Shown here one piece after another: positions 10,650 to 20,889 of a stretch of 64,000 nucleotides of DNA. The position numbers were made by a program, and so were the translations under genes. Location of the stretch: positions 1 through 64,000 of the forward strand of contig QVRM01005471.1 of the NCBI GenBank assembly GCA_003439945.1, in the 5' to 3' direction. Each line of letters starts with the position of its first letter. Position 1 is the first letter of the stretch. The notes under the pieces are model-generated. The model saw nothing but the letters and a program-made list of their open reading frames with translations. It had not been told where the DNA came from and did no database searches. This DNA is from Dermanyssus gallinae (taxonomy: Eukaryota; Arthropoda; Arachnida; Mesostigmata; Dermanyssidae).

Positions 10650-11115
10650 ATTTAATAAATTCGGTACCCGAAGCATAGACTAAGGAAACCATGGATGTGT
10701 CCAGCTATTTTTGAAGAAGGTGGGCGTTCAGGGATATTTTGGTCTTCTACAGCTTTAACATGTGTCATCCTATTTGTGTCGGTTGTCGACCGTTCTTTAC
10801 GGCTTCTCGCTTGGACCATCTGCCATGCGTTGTTCTGACGTGTGCTTTCTTTTCTCCGCATTGATGTGCGCACGTTTTGCTCTCGGTCGTCTGCTAAAGT
10901 CAAAAATGTATGTGCCGTGCTTTGTTGATGTAGGTGAGAGTGGTGAGCGTGCCGCTGATCTTGATTCTATTGTTGGTGTAGTTGTTTGGTCATTAATCTT
11001 CTGGAACTAACCCCCACAAGTTGCGCAAGATGGCTTCGGGTTCATCTCGACGTCTTGCAGAGCAACAACACCATAACTAGTGCTGCCGCCCTGAGGAGAT
11101 GCATCTTTGTGAGTC
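10650..11115 (-). pseudogene. LINE N-terminal or ORF1-like relic with a 2A-like motif
   Basis: In one minus-strand frame the sequence reads YGVVALQDVEMNPKPSCATC (2A-like core at 11,031-11,054). A hydrophobic run (LLRAAALVMVLLLC) precedes it in another frame. Many CR1/L2-like LINE proteins start with a hydrophobic stretch, a 2A-like DVE.NPGP and a CxxC-rich finger. Here Gly-Pro is replaced by Lys-Pro and the frame is broken. A downstream 83-codon basic frame (10,652-10,903) may be the continuation. The family assignment is by motif only. Confidence 0.4.
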
Positions 11116-11380
11116 GTCGTAGAGGTAAGTTGATATAGATGTTCACCGTAGACTTCAGGCCTCTTGCCGTGTTTATCGTAACTTTAAAGGGTCTCGTTGG
11201 GTAGTTTGCATGTTCTCGTTCATGTCTTGGCCGGATTTAGGCCAGAAAGTATACTAATATGGGAGCGCGCGAAAACGTCGACCCTTTGCATGCCGCCACC
11301 TTGGTTAGCTTTCAATATTTTGGTGAAGGAAAACGCGTTTTTCTATTTACTAGATTATATATATAATGTATATAATTGTA

Positions 11381-12639
11381 GTGCGTGGCGAATCACGAGT
11401 ATGGTGTTCATTTCGTTGCAATCGCACAATCAGTTCATACCAAAAAAAAGAAAATATAGTTTGCAAAGTATTGGCAACAATAACGCCTTTCGGAGTATTC
11501 GATTCTTAGCAGAGCTGTATGACTTATTTGATACTATATATTATATTCTAGAAATTATTTTTTCGCCTCTTCTTCTGAATCAAATCGTAAACTTGGTCTT
11601 TCATGGAGTTAATGAGCTGTTGTAAGAACGAAAGTGAAATATCAGTCTATGCTTGCTGGACAACTTCTTTGAGATCCGACAAATTAACATATTGTCGACC
11701 ATTTTCGTAAATCTGCTTCATCAATTTCCCCAAAGATTTGTGATGGCATTTAGGTCTGGACTCAATGTCGGCCAGTCAAAAAGTGACACTCCTTGTTATT
11801 GAAAAAAGGCTATAGTGCTAGCCGAGATATGAAACGTGGCGTCGTTTTGTTATGCGTCAAATCCCCCAATTCTTCTGAAATGGGCTTCTAACTAGAAACT
11901 GACGATACGCTGGTATTTGTCGGAATGGTTTAGGCCCACAATCGCGACTAGATCAGACTTCCCATTATATCCAAATGCGCCCTAATATTCCACAGAACCA
12001 CCACCGTTTTGAGAACCATTTAGGCTCCATCCGTAAGCCATGCCAATAGTACTGACAGCGGTCAGGGCCATCGAGATTAAATTTATTTTCATCCGAGAAG
12101 ACGATGTTTTTCAATCGTTATCATATATTAGTCATGAGTAGTCAACTGTATGATCCTACGCCCATCTCGAATAGTCAAGACTGGCTTACGCCCACTGTTA
12201 GATTTGCACCTTTGGTTTAGTCCAGGGTGTAAGAACCTGCTGATGGTGCTCTTATGCCGTCCTAATCTGGTTGCTATAGCGGTTACTGTATGACCGAGCT
12301 CAGCATATGCCTCAATTCTTATTATTTTGTTATCCAAAAGATCTTTTGGACGACCCATGGTTTAAACATAAGCTTTGTCGTTAGTTCGGAACAACGACTG
12401 AGCTGTAGAATATTTTGCAGCTATAGAACGATTGATTTAGCTAGACAATATTTCTGACATTTGATCTCCGGGATCTTATATCAGCTGTAGTATTGACTAT
12501 CCTTTATAAACAAGAACTGTGTTGTTAGCATGTTATTGTTGCTCATATTTTGAACCTCGTTTTTTCTTACTTTTTATTTTTTGTATGAACCGATTGTGAG
12601 ATTGCAACAAAATTAACGCCATAGTCGTGATTCGTCATG
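11381..12639 (-). mobile_element. Tc1-like DNA transposon with ~65-bp inverted repeats
   Basis: A complete 1,259-bp element bounded by TA (11,379-11,380 and 12,640-12,641). The terminal inverted repeats extend about 65 bp, for example GGCGAATCACGAGTATGGTG on the left and ACGAATCACGACTATGGCGT as the reverse complement of the right, with scattered differences. One decayed transposase lies inside on the minus strand. A 142-codon plus-strand frame at 11,197-11,625 is a shadow that spans the left repeat. Confidence 0.85.
11626..12358 (-). pseudogene. Tc1-like transposase, decayed
   Basis: The first 76 codons are open: MGRPKDLLDNKIIRIEAYAE, then AIATRLGRHKSTISRFLHPG (helix-turn-helix) and SGRKPVLTIRDGRRIIQL (GRP-like hook). 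Downstream, in shifting frames, come NIVFSDENKFNLDGPDRCQY (first catalytic Asp), a DWP-type segment seen as LADIESRP, and NGRQYVNLSDLKEVVQQA near the C-terminus. This is the domain order of Tc1 transposases. Several stops and frameshifts make it non-functional. Confidence 0.8.
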
Positions 12640-13154
12640 TACACCCCGCCCTTTAAATTTTAGCCATTCACATACATCGAGCCGATATAATCTTTAAAAA
12701 ATATGAGTTGCTTATTTTTTGCAACGCAGTATATATATATATATAGATATATCCGAATTTATTTAACTTATAATATGGTGTAAATACCGGTTTCTCGGTG
12801 AACGTGACGACAAACTACAGCTTTTTATTCACACATTATTGTTCATTGATTTTTTGCAATTTTAGGTTAACTCACATGCAGTCCACATTAACACTACTTT
12901 TACCTTAAGTAAGTAATTAAGTAAATAAGCCATATTTTAGATATTTAAGATAATTGAGGAAGATAAATCATAAACACTAGCAGACACAGTTAGTCACCGC
13001 AATATCAATATAGTGTTTTCATGTGCAAGAGCTTCCGCTCAGTCTCTAATAACAGCAGGAGGCCTTGCGTTGTTGCTGTTTTCGAATTAGACATTCCTGC
13101 TGACACGGAACCAAGTCAATCTAGGACCCGTGAAGATAGCAGAGGCTGTTTGCT

Positions 13155-13340
13155 TGTTTGGTTAATCTAGCCGGAAGTGACTTTATCGCTGACACCAATG
13201 AGAGAGATGGCAAGATGCATGTGAAGAATCGTTTATGACGAGAGACACCTGCGTCGCTGTAGAGGATTAGCCCTATAAGTAAAGGTGTAAAAAGTTGAAG
13301 TTCTGTTATATATACGCATATCCGATCTAACAAAAATTAT
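13155..13340 (+). promoter_or_regulatory. Putative promoter of repeat U, copy b
   Basis: Contains CCAAT (13,195-13,199) and a TATATATA (13,307-13,314) 56 bases before the position equivalent to the U start codon. The equivalent region at 41,050-41,214 has inverted ATTGG, CCAAT and TATAAATA at matching places. Conservation of these elements between copies suggests a polymerase II promoter carried by the repeat. Confidence 0.5.
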
Positions 13341-13369
13341 TATTCTGAGTTACGCTCGACTCCGCAACA

Positions 13370-13742
13370 AAGAAGTGTAGTCGTTCTAACACACGCGTTT
13401 TGTTGTACCTAGTTCTATTGATGTGCCTGCATCCGCGTTCATCAATGACTGATGAACACTCAAAGCAGCGTAGTACTGACGAACAAACTTTGTTCTACGA
13501 GGATCATGTGGTGTACTTCATCATGATGGTTTTTTTCCACTGATCTCGGGCTCTCCAAGGTTTGACTATACGAACGGAACCACCGAGACCGCAGTGACAA
13601 GAGCCATCAATAGTACACCACACTTTAAACGTAGGTTGCCAACGTTCGATTCCGTGTTGGCGCAGCTACAAAATGCACAGGATCGTCAAGAGGCAACAAA
13701 CGCGAGGAAGCGAACTATTTCCGTAGCAGTTGACATAAAATA
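13370..13742 (+). pseudogene. U-repeat ORF, start codon lost and C-terminal half deleted
   Basis: Aligned to the 41,479 and 49,510 copies, the initiator ATG is AAG (13,370-13,372). The frame then reads like the others: a hydrophobic N-terminus and HVVYFIMMVFFPLISGSP, with a stop created by a small indel in the T run. DYTNGTTETAVTRAINSTPH and FDSVLAQLQNAQDRQEATNA follow. The segment from ISV to the acidic tail is missing. I do not recognise the protein. Confidence 0.55.
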
Positions 13743-14142
13743 AAACCGATTACTTCATAAATAATCGTTGACAGTGATTATTGTCTAGTTAGATACTGAG
13801 ATATACTCAAGGGCGCCAAACACGCCGAGGTCCTGCGTAAACTCTGCGGGTTGTATACATGTTTAATTTAGGTAATAATAATGTTTCCTTCTACGATGCT
13901 GTACACTACTTTTGCGCCAAAGTTATTGCTTCGTTTTCTGTACACCGGCAAACGAAACCTTGATTATTGACTTTAGCAAAAATCGTATATAAAAACTGTG
14001 ATAGGCAGTTCTCTTATTTAGAATATCTGATGGGAGAGGCAAAGCAGATGTGCCATCGGCACTCTTAGCGAGCAGCAGATTCTGGCTAAACTTATTGTAG
14101 GATCGATTTCTGATCACAGGTATATACTGTGATCCGGACCCG

Positions 14143-16465
14143 TTGGTGGTACAGAGCTGGGACTTGGTGGACACATACGGTTCCGTCTTCTCTACCGTCC
14201 GATCACCCCCACCCCTCCCCCACAACCCCTGCAGTCCACTCAGGCGTGCGGCGTCGGGAGCGGGCGCGGAGGAGATGCTCGGCGGCCGCAGCCCCCCGCC
14301 GGAGCATGCCGGATCGGCCAAACCGACACAAGAGGAGGCAGCAGGAACGTCGGATGCGCCACCATCGACCCCTGTGACCGAGAGAGGAAGCATCTTCCAA
14401 CCCCGGAAGATGCTACAACGGTCACCGATCGCTAGTGCGATCACAACGGACGCGGGGAACGAGGCCCAGCCTCTCTCCCACACTAAGGACACGGCGAACG
14501 AGATTCGCGCGGCACACGAGCACAGCTACTCAACGAGTGAGCTTACCGGAGAAGCAGAGGAAGGTGAAGAAGTGAGCCCAGTTTTCAGGGCCATAGACCC
14601 GATCGCCTGCTACATCAACGAAATGGAGGCCTATACACAGACCAGGGATAAGCGTGACCACCTCGTCAAGGTGGACAAGAAGCTGAAATCGCTCATAGAA
14701 GGGGCAGCGAAAAGCCTGAGGGTTGCCCGGCTGAAGGAAAAGGAACGCCTGCTGGCAGAACCCAGCCCAACGTCTACCGGCGCGCCGGAGCAATGCCATT
14801 GTCGCCAGGCCGACCAAAAAGCTAAAGTGGAATCGGGATGCCAGAGGGAGCGCGCGGTTAAAACGCGGTCTACCGGCTGCCAGACAGACAACACAGACGC
14901 AGACGCGACGCTCAGCAAGGCCGAGCTAGAAAGGTTTGTTACCGAAGGCGGCTCTATCGAAGGTCTCCAAAAGATCACAGAAATGGAGTGGACAGCCGAC
15001 CTGTTCCGCGTCGATTGCCACCGGCAGCAAAACAAGGGACTGCCCCGTGCGGATCCTCATTGTCCGGGAGGCAAATCGCAGCGACGAGGCCATCTGGAAC
15101 GTCATGGGTGCGCAGTTCAGCAAGCTGAGGACAGACGCAGCCCAACCTTCACCAACAGGGTAGCAACACGCTGCATCGAGGAGAAGGGAGAGCAGGGAGA
15201 GGAGCCAGTGACCCGGTCCCTGGTCACCCTACCCAAAGACGAGGACGACGCGATAGGTGAGACGGAGAAGATCTTCGAGGCGCTGCAGGCGGCCGCCCAG
15301 CAGCGGTCGGCATCGGGCACGGACTCCATTCCGTGCTACGTGACCGACCCCGTGAGGTCACAGAGGTTTCTCGACGTCTGCGCCCGCAAGGCCGACATCA
15401 AGGTGGCCCATTACACGTCCAAGGCGACGCGGAAGAGGGCAAACCGCGAGAAGAGGGGAACCAATAAGGCGACGACGACAAGTAACCAACAGAATACAGC
15501 TCCGAAGCGCCCCGCGTGGAGCCCCATCGTGCTGAGGAAGGGCGAGGGGACCCCCGGCATCGACATAAGCGGCGTGCAACAAAAGGTACGTCTTGATGCA
15601 CACAACGTCACAGTGCAACGGCTCACCCAACTTAGAAACGGAGACGTGGTACTGAAGGTAGCGGAAAAGGCGGCCGGGAGAACCCGCTCCTTCCTAGAAG
15701 CCCTACAGACGGAGGGGGGAGCCTCAGCCAAGATAACGGCGGACGCGGCCGAGGTCAAAATGATCGTACCTCCCTACAGGCACTACAGCAGAAGACATCG
15801 GAAACGCGCTGACGAACGTCTTCGCAGCGGCCGGAAATTTCACCTTGGAGCCTCCGGTCGCGAGCGCCTATGGCCTCGTCTCGGCCATCGTGAGGTTCCG
15901 CTCCCGTGAAGCAGCGGCCCCCCTTGTGGCGGCGGGTCGTCTCCAGGTAGGCTGGAGCACCTACCCGATTAACCACTGGGTCTCGGTGCCCTGCTGCCTG
16001 CGGTGCCAACGCGTCGGACACTCGGCGCGGGACTGCACGTTCGAGCGATGCGAAGGCAAGCGTTGCCACCGCTGCGGCGACCTCGGCCACGTGGCCAATG
16101 GGTGCTCAAACGCCCCCAGGTGCTACAACTGCAGCGGAGCGCACGCAGTTAACTCGACGGCATGCCCGAGCTACCGGCAGAAGATCAAGGACTCCAACGA
16201 TGGCGCTCCACGCTCCCGACTGGCGACAGCGAAAGCGGTGTCTCAGACCCCCATCCTGGTCGAGTCAGACACGGATAAGAACCACATGTTGGCCGCGGAT
16301 GAGAAATCCGCTGCCGGAGGCTTTTCCAACGCTGTCCGCTCCGGAGACAAGCGAAGGCAAAAGAGGCGCCGTAGCCCCGGCAACTCACCCCTAAACCTGA
16401 ACGTCAAGACTGCGGTTAAGACCCAGAGGGTTGAGCACACCAGCCAGCCAAAGCATAATGCTTAA
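14143..16465 (+). pseudogene. R1-clade ORF1 (gag-like), one frameshift
   Basis: A nucleic-acid-binding ORF1 protein that packages the element RNA in this clade. The first frame (14,143 to about 15,770) is a Glu/Lys/Arg-rich region. The frame changes at about 15,760-15,775 and continues as TGTTAEDIGNALTNVFAAAG, then SAYGLVSAIVRFRS. Three zinc knuckles follow: CLRCQRVGHSARDC, CHRCGDLGHVANGC and CYNCSGAHAVNSTAC (about 15,990-16,170). The stop at 16,463-16,465 overlaps the ORF2 start by the ATGCTTAA arrangement. A single indel is enough to explain the break, so the copy is fairly young. Confidence 0.88.
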
Positions 16466-19441
16466 AGTCCTCCAGCTGAACTGTAACCGAAGCCGCGCGC
16501 CGCACTCCCTGCTCGAAGAAATCGCGACCAGACGCGGGGCGGACTTGCTCCTATTGAGCGAACCAAACCGCAATCTGGCGCGATCGAAAGACGCATGGGT
16601 GACAGATGCGGATGCCGACACAGCCATCATCGACTGCAGCGGAATCATCACTAGACACGGAAGCGGGAAGGGATTCTCATGGGCGGAGGTGGGCAAGGCG
16701 GGCAGGTTTTATTCCTGCTACGCAAGCCCAAACGCCCCCATCGAGGAACTGGAGGCCTTTCTGAGCGAGCTGCGAAGCTCGATCAGGGGTGCCGTAAACC
16801 TCCCGGTGTACGTGTGCGGAGACTTTAACGCAGCTAGCACAGAGTGGGGTTCAACGGTGATCGACGGAAGGGGCCACAAACTCCTCGAGTGGATGGCCGA
16901 GCTGGACCTCACGACAGTGAACGACGGCGTTGAGCCGACATTCGTAGGGACGCGAGGTTCCTCTTTTGTCGATCTTACAATGGCTCAGACCACGCAAGCG
17001 ACACGGATCAGCGGGTGGCAAGTGCTAACCATCGAGATCACTCTGTCGGACCATCAAACGATCGAGTTTTACGTGGACGCATTCCTGCCACCCCGACCCT
17101 GCCCCCGGGATAAACTACTTTTTCAGGGGCGCGTTTCGACGATTGAGGCCATACGGACCGAGCTCGCTCGTTCAGGCGCCCCCGCTGACGCCGAGGGACT
17201 GCAGCGGCTTCTGGAGTCGGCCTGCGCAACTGCCAGGGTCCACCTAAAACGGCGCCACCGGGTGTCCCCGAAACACTGGTGGACGGAAGAGATCGCCGGA
17301 AGGAGAAGAGACTGCCTCCGAGCCCGCCGCGAGGTCAAGACGCTACGTTCGCTACTGGGGGATAACGATGACCGGATGGCGAGAGCTGTCGGGGAGCTCC
17401 GGAAGTGCCGTGCCTTGCTACGGCGAGAAATCGCCAAAAGTAGGGAACGCGCATGGAAAGAGTTCCCTGATAGCGTGGAACAAGACACATGGGGCAAGCC
17501 GTACAAGCTCGTTCGGGGTAAAATCAAGGGAAGGTGCGAGACAACGTTAACTACCGACGAAAGGAAAGCAGCCCTCGAGCAACTATTCCCGAGGCAGCCC
17601 GAATTTGATCGAACCCCGTACGAGCGACCTCTGACTGCCGACGAGGAAGCACCCCCGGTAACACGCGCGGAGATCATCCTGGCTGCTGAGAGAATAAAAC
17701 CTGGCAAGGCTTCTGGCGAAGATGGGGTACCACCGGCGGCCACCGGGGTGCTCCTAAAGGAATTCCCTGACATGGTCGCCGAGGTGTTCACTGGGCTGAT
17801 TCGGAGAGGAGCCTTCCTAACGTCGTGGAAACGCGCCGAGGTGGTGTTGCTGCCGAAAGGCAATGGGTCGTTCCGGCCCATCTGCTTACTAGGCACACTC
17901 GCGAAGGCCTGTGAAGCGGTGATCGAGGCACGGCTACGGCGGCACGCCGAGGAATTTGGACTCCTGTCGGATGGGCAGTTCGGCTTCCGGAAAAACCGGT
18001 CTGTCCTCTCTCCTATCCACAGGGTCCTGCCCAAGGCGGAAACCCTCCGGAAAGCAACGCGTAAAACCCTGGAACTGTATCTGGTCATACTACTCGACGT
18101 ACGTAACGCGTTCAACTCCCTTCCATGGAAGGTGATTCTGCGAACGCTGAGAGCCAGAAGAGTCCCACAGTACCTGACCAGGATGGTCTCGGACTACCTA
18201 AAGGAGAGGGACCTGACCAGCGCCGGGACAGAGCTAACCATGACGGCGGGGGTGCCACAGGGATCGATCCTTGGTCCACTGCTGTGGATCTGGCGTACGA
18301 CGGAGTTCTGCGGCTCAGAGACTTCCCCCCCGGAGTTGACCTGCTGGCCTATGCAGACGACGTTGCGGTGACAGTCCAAGCGCGAAGTCCAGGCGAACTG
18401 GAAACCAAGGCCAACCTGGCCATGTGGGAAATTTCGCTGTGGATGAGGCAAAACGGGCTCGAACTCGCCCCGGCAAAGACGGAGGCCGCCCTCCTCGTCG
18501 GCAAAAGAGCCTGCCGCGATTTAGATATCCGACTTGATGGTACGGCGATAAAGACATCCAAAGTTGTACGATACCTTGGCATGCACCTGGACCGTGGACT
18601 GCGAGGGTCGCCTTATATACGGATCGCGGCGGTGAAAACGACGAAGGCTGCCGGACAGCTAGCCAGGATCATGCCTAACATCCGAGGACCCAAGGAGGGC
18701 AAACGCCGCCTGCTGGCGAGCGTCGGCGAATCAATCATGCTTTTTGGAGCACCGGTCTGGGCGGAATCTACGCTCCGGACCGAGTGCAATAGAAACACGA
18801 TGATGAAGGCCCAGCGCATACTTGCTCTCCGGACGGTCCAGGCCTACCGGGACATTAACGGAGAGGCGGCGTGTGTCCTCGCAGGCACAGCCCCGTGGGA
18901 CCTCAAGGCCGAGGAGAGGAGAAGGAAATGGGCGGACCCGACACTCGCCGCAGAGCAGCAGAAGGCCGAAACATTGCTCGCGTGGCAGGCCCGGTGGGAC
19001 ACGGTAGTCGGAAACCGACCCGGCGCCTCCACACGCGAAATCCTTCCGGATATAGGAGAATGGATCAACAGACCAGGTGGCGGCACGACGTACTTTATGA
19101 CGCAGTTCCTGACTGGCCACGGCGACTTCAAACAGTACCTGGCCAGGTTTAAGCGTATTGCTAAAAGCTGTACACTGTGCCCCGCCTGCGACGTGGACTC
19201 CCCACTGCACACCATGCTACTATGCAGTGCGCTGCAGGACGTCCGAGCGGAGCGGATGGATCAACAACTAGCCCGAGAGCTTGGCGCACACGGAATGAGA
19301 GGCTTCGTCAGGTATACCTGCGCGTCGGAGGAGCACTGGCACAAAGGAGCCCAGCTTGCGGAAGAGCTGCTGAAACGCAAGGACCACCTGGAGCGGGCAA
19401 GGATCGCCCGGCTGGCCGCCACGGCGGCCCAGAAAACCTGA
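16458..19441 (+). pseudogene. R1-clade ORF2: APE endonuclease + reverse transcriptase, one frameshift
   Basis: The likely start is ATG 16,458 (MLKVLQLNCNRSRAPHSLL), overlapping the ORF1 stop. The endonuclease spans about 16,458-17,080: LLLLSEPNRN, YVCGDFNAASTEWGS and SDHQTIEF. RT spans about 17,690-18,600: GKASGEDGVPPAA, FRPICLLGTLAKACEAVIEA, FGFRKNRSV, motif A LVILLDVRNAFNSL, motif B AGVPQGSILGPLLW and motif C LLAYADDVAVTV. The frame is lost at about 18,285 by a one-base deletion just after GPLLW and resumes as DLAYDGVLRLRDFP in the 18,125-19,441 frame. A C-terminal CxxC...H...C cluster (CTLCPACDVDSPLHTMLLC) lies near 19,170-19,225. All catalytic residues look present; only the frameshift disables it. 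Confidence 0.92.
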
Positions 19442-19669
19442 GGACTAACCGCGGGATAAGACAAGGTTGGCGATAAGCGCCGACTGCTGGTCCCTGCAAG
19501 GGTGCTATTCGAAGTAATATTCAACTTTAGTACGGGATGGCATCCCCAAGATACTTACCGGTTGGGGGTTTAGTCAGTAAGAATCTGACACTACCGCGGC
19601 GAATACCCAACGTATCGCCCGGTGTCTTATGCAAGATTTACCTTCAACCTCAGGTTACATAAAAAAAAA

Positions 19670-20820
19670 GTATATACTGTGATATAGGTGAGATGGTCTG
19701 CGTTTGTTTGAGAGCATTTTCAATTTGTAAATTGAAACAGTTTTCTATGTAGATTGTTTATTGAGAATATCATCAACGTGAAGCGTCAAAAGGGTTGTTT
19801 GGTTCAAGAGCTTTAAGATTTAGTCAACGAGAAATATACCTATATACCCAAAAGCGATTGAGCCCTGTAAAACATGCCGATTGAGCATAAATATAGGCAC
19901 GAACACTTTTTTCAAAGGGACAGCACATGAGAGTCAGGATAACCTAGCTTGAACGATATTTGCTTTACTAGTAACTTTACTCGCTTTCCAGTTATCCACC
20001 TCAGGCCAAAAACACGGACAATAGTGCATTCGATTCAGTGTTAGCGTACCTACAAGAAGCATAGGATCGTGAAGAAGCAATAGGGCAAGGTCACGTAACA
20101 AGCGGTTTAACACCGTAGACGACCAGGCTATCGACGTTGTCCTACGAATCACCCTGCCTTTCTTCGTGCCGATGGTCCGTTACGACGAGTATCTTATCAT
20201 AGCTCAGAAGAATAAAAAAGCTCGCTTTTACTATGCTGAAAAGAAGGCTTTCTTCTTCTAAGCTGAACAACACGTTTGCACAAAATGCGTTTTTTGTATA
20301 CCTACAAAAACAACATTTTTGCAAGAATCATATACAAAAAGTGTGACTGCCAGTTAGTTACCTTATCTAGTAATTCTGATGAAGCAGGAAAAAGAATCGG
20401 CATACTTAGCGAGCAGCAGTCTGTGGCAAAACCTATTATAGGATTGATTTCTGATCACAGGTGAAACATGGTGAAATAATTTGCACTTGTTTAAGAACAT
20501 TTATATTTTAAAGCAGTTTCTTGTGTAGATTGTTTAGTGAACATATCATCGAAGCGAAGCGTCAAAAGGGTTGTTTAGTTCAAAAGTCTTAAGATTTAGT
20601 CGACGAAAAATATACCTTTGCACGCAAAAGCAATTAAACCCTGTGGAACACGTCGATAGGTCTCCGCAAAGTTTGATTATTTCTTATAGACATAAGCCAC
20701 AGTATTTTGACAAAATGCTCAACCCAATCATCATATATGTCTTGAATAAAAATTTTAGTAGCTTCAAAGAAATATCCCCAGGAAACCAGAAAGTATCTTA
20801 TCAGTTAGCTTGATCATAAA
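19670..20820 (+). repeat. Repeat U, copy b continued, followed by a second partial U
   Basis: From 19,684 to about 19,955 it is the 3' tail of the U copy split by R1. After AGCTTGAACGATATTTGC a second partial U begins. It holds part of the ORF (about 20,030-20,220: VLAYLQEA, then DDQAIDVVLRITLPFFVPMV in the conserved frame) fused by deletion to the 3' tail. The tail runs to about 20,820. The same U-U junction is present on the minus strand near 48,385, so the pair appears to be one composite unit. Confidence 0.65.
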
Positions 20821-20889
20821 TAAACAAATACTTTGTTCCAAAAGAAAAACACATGCTAGTCAGGGTTTTATTCTACAAGGATTTTGCGG

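Larger units (their letters stand above)
12741..14133 (+). repeat. Repeat U, copy b (plus), 5' portion up to the R1 insertion
   Basis: Begins after a short (TA)n tract with CCGAATTTATTTAACTTATA, as the copies at 31.7 and 40.4 kb do. It contains in order an upstream segment, a promoter-like region, the U open frame (start codon lost, 3' half deleted) and the conserved 3' tail. The R1 LINE splits the tail at 14,134, and it resumes at 19,670. The insertion point lies at a perfect 7-bp stem, ATCACAG...CTGTGAT. Confidence 0.75.
14134..19669 (+). mobile_element. R1-clade LINE, nearly complete, ORFs broken by single-base indels
   Basis: A 5,536-bp element flanked by a 14-bp target duplication GTATATACTGTGAT (14,120-14,133 and 19,670-19,683). 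It ends in nine A. It has ORF1 with three CCHC knuckles and ORF2 with APE endonuclease, RT and a C-terminal zinc motif, the standard R1-clade layout. It is inserted in repeat U rather than 28S rDNA. The 3' UTR is about 220 bp. The 5' UTR before the first Met is only 9 bases, so the extreme 5' end may be missing. Confidence 0.93.

Noticed and set aside
10762..11010. 82-codon plus-strand frame with a hydrophobic look
   Set aside because: Antisense to the LINE N-terminal relic with the 2A-like motif; no independent support.
11197..11625. 142-codon plus-strand frame
   Set aside because: It covers the Tc1-like left inverted repeat and antisense transposase; no motif of its own.
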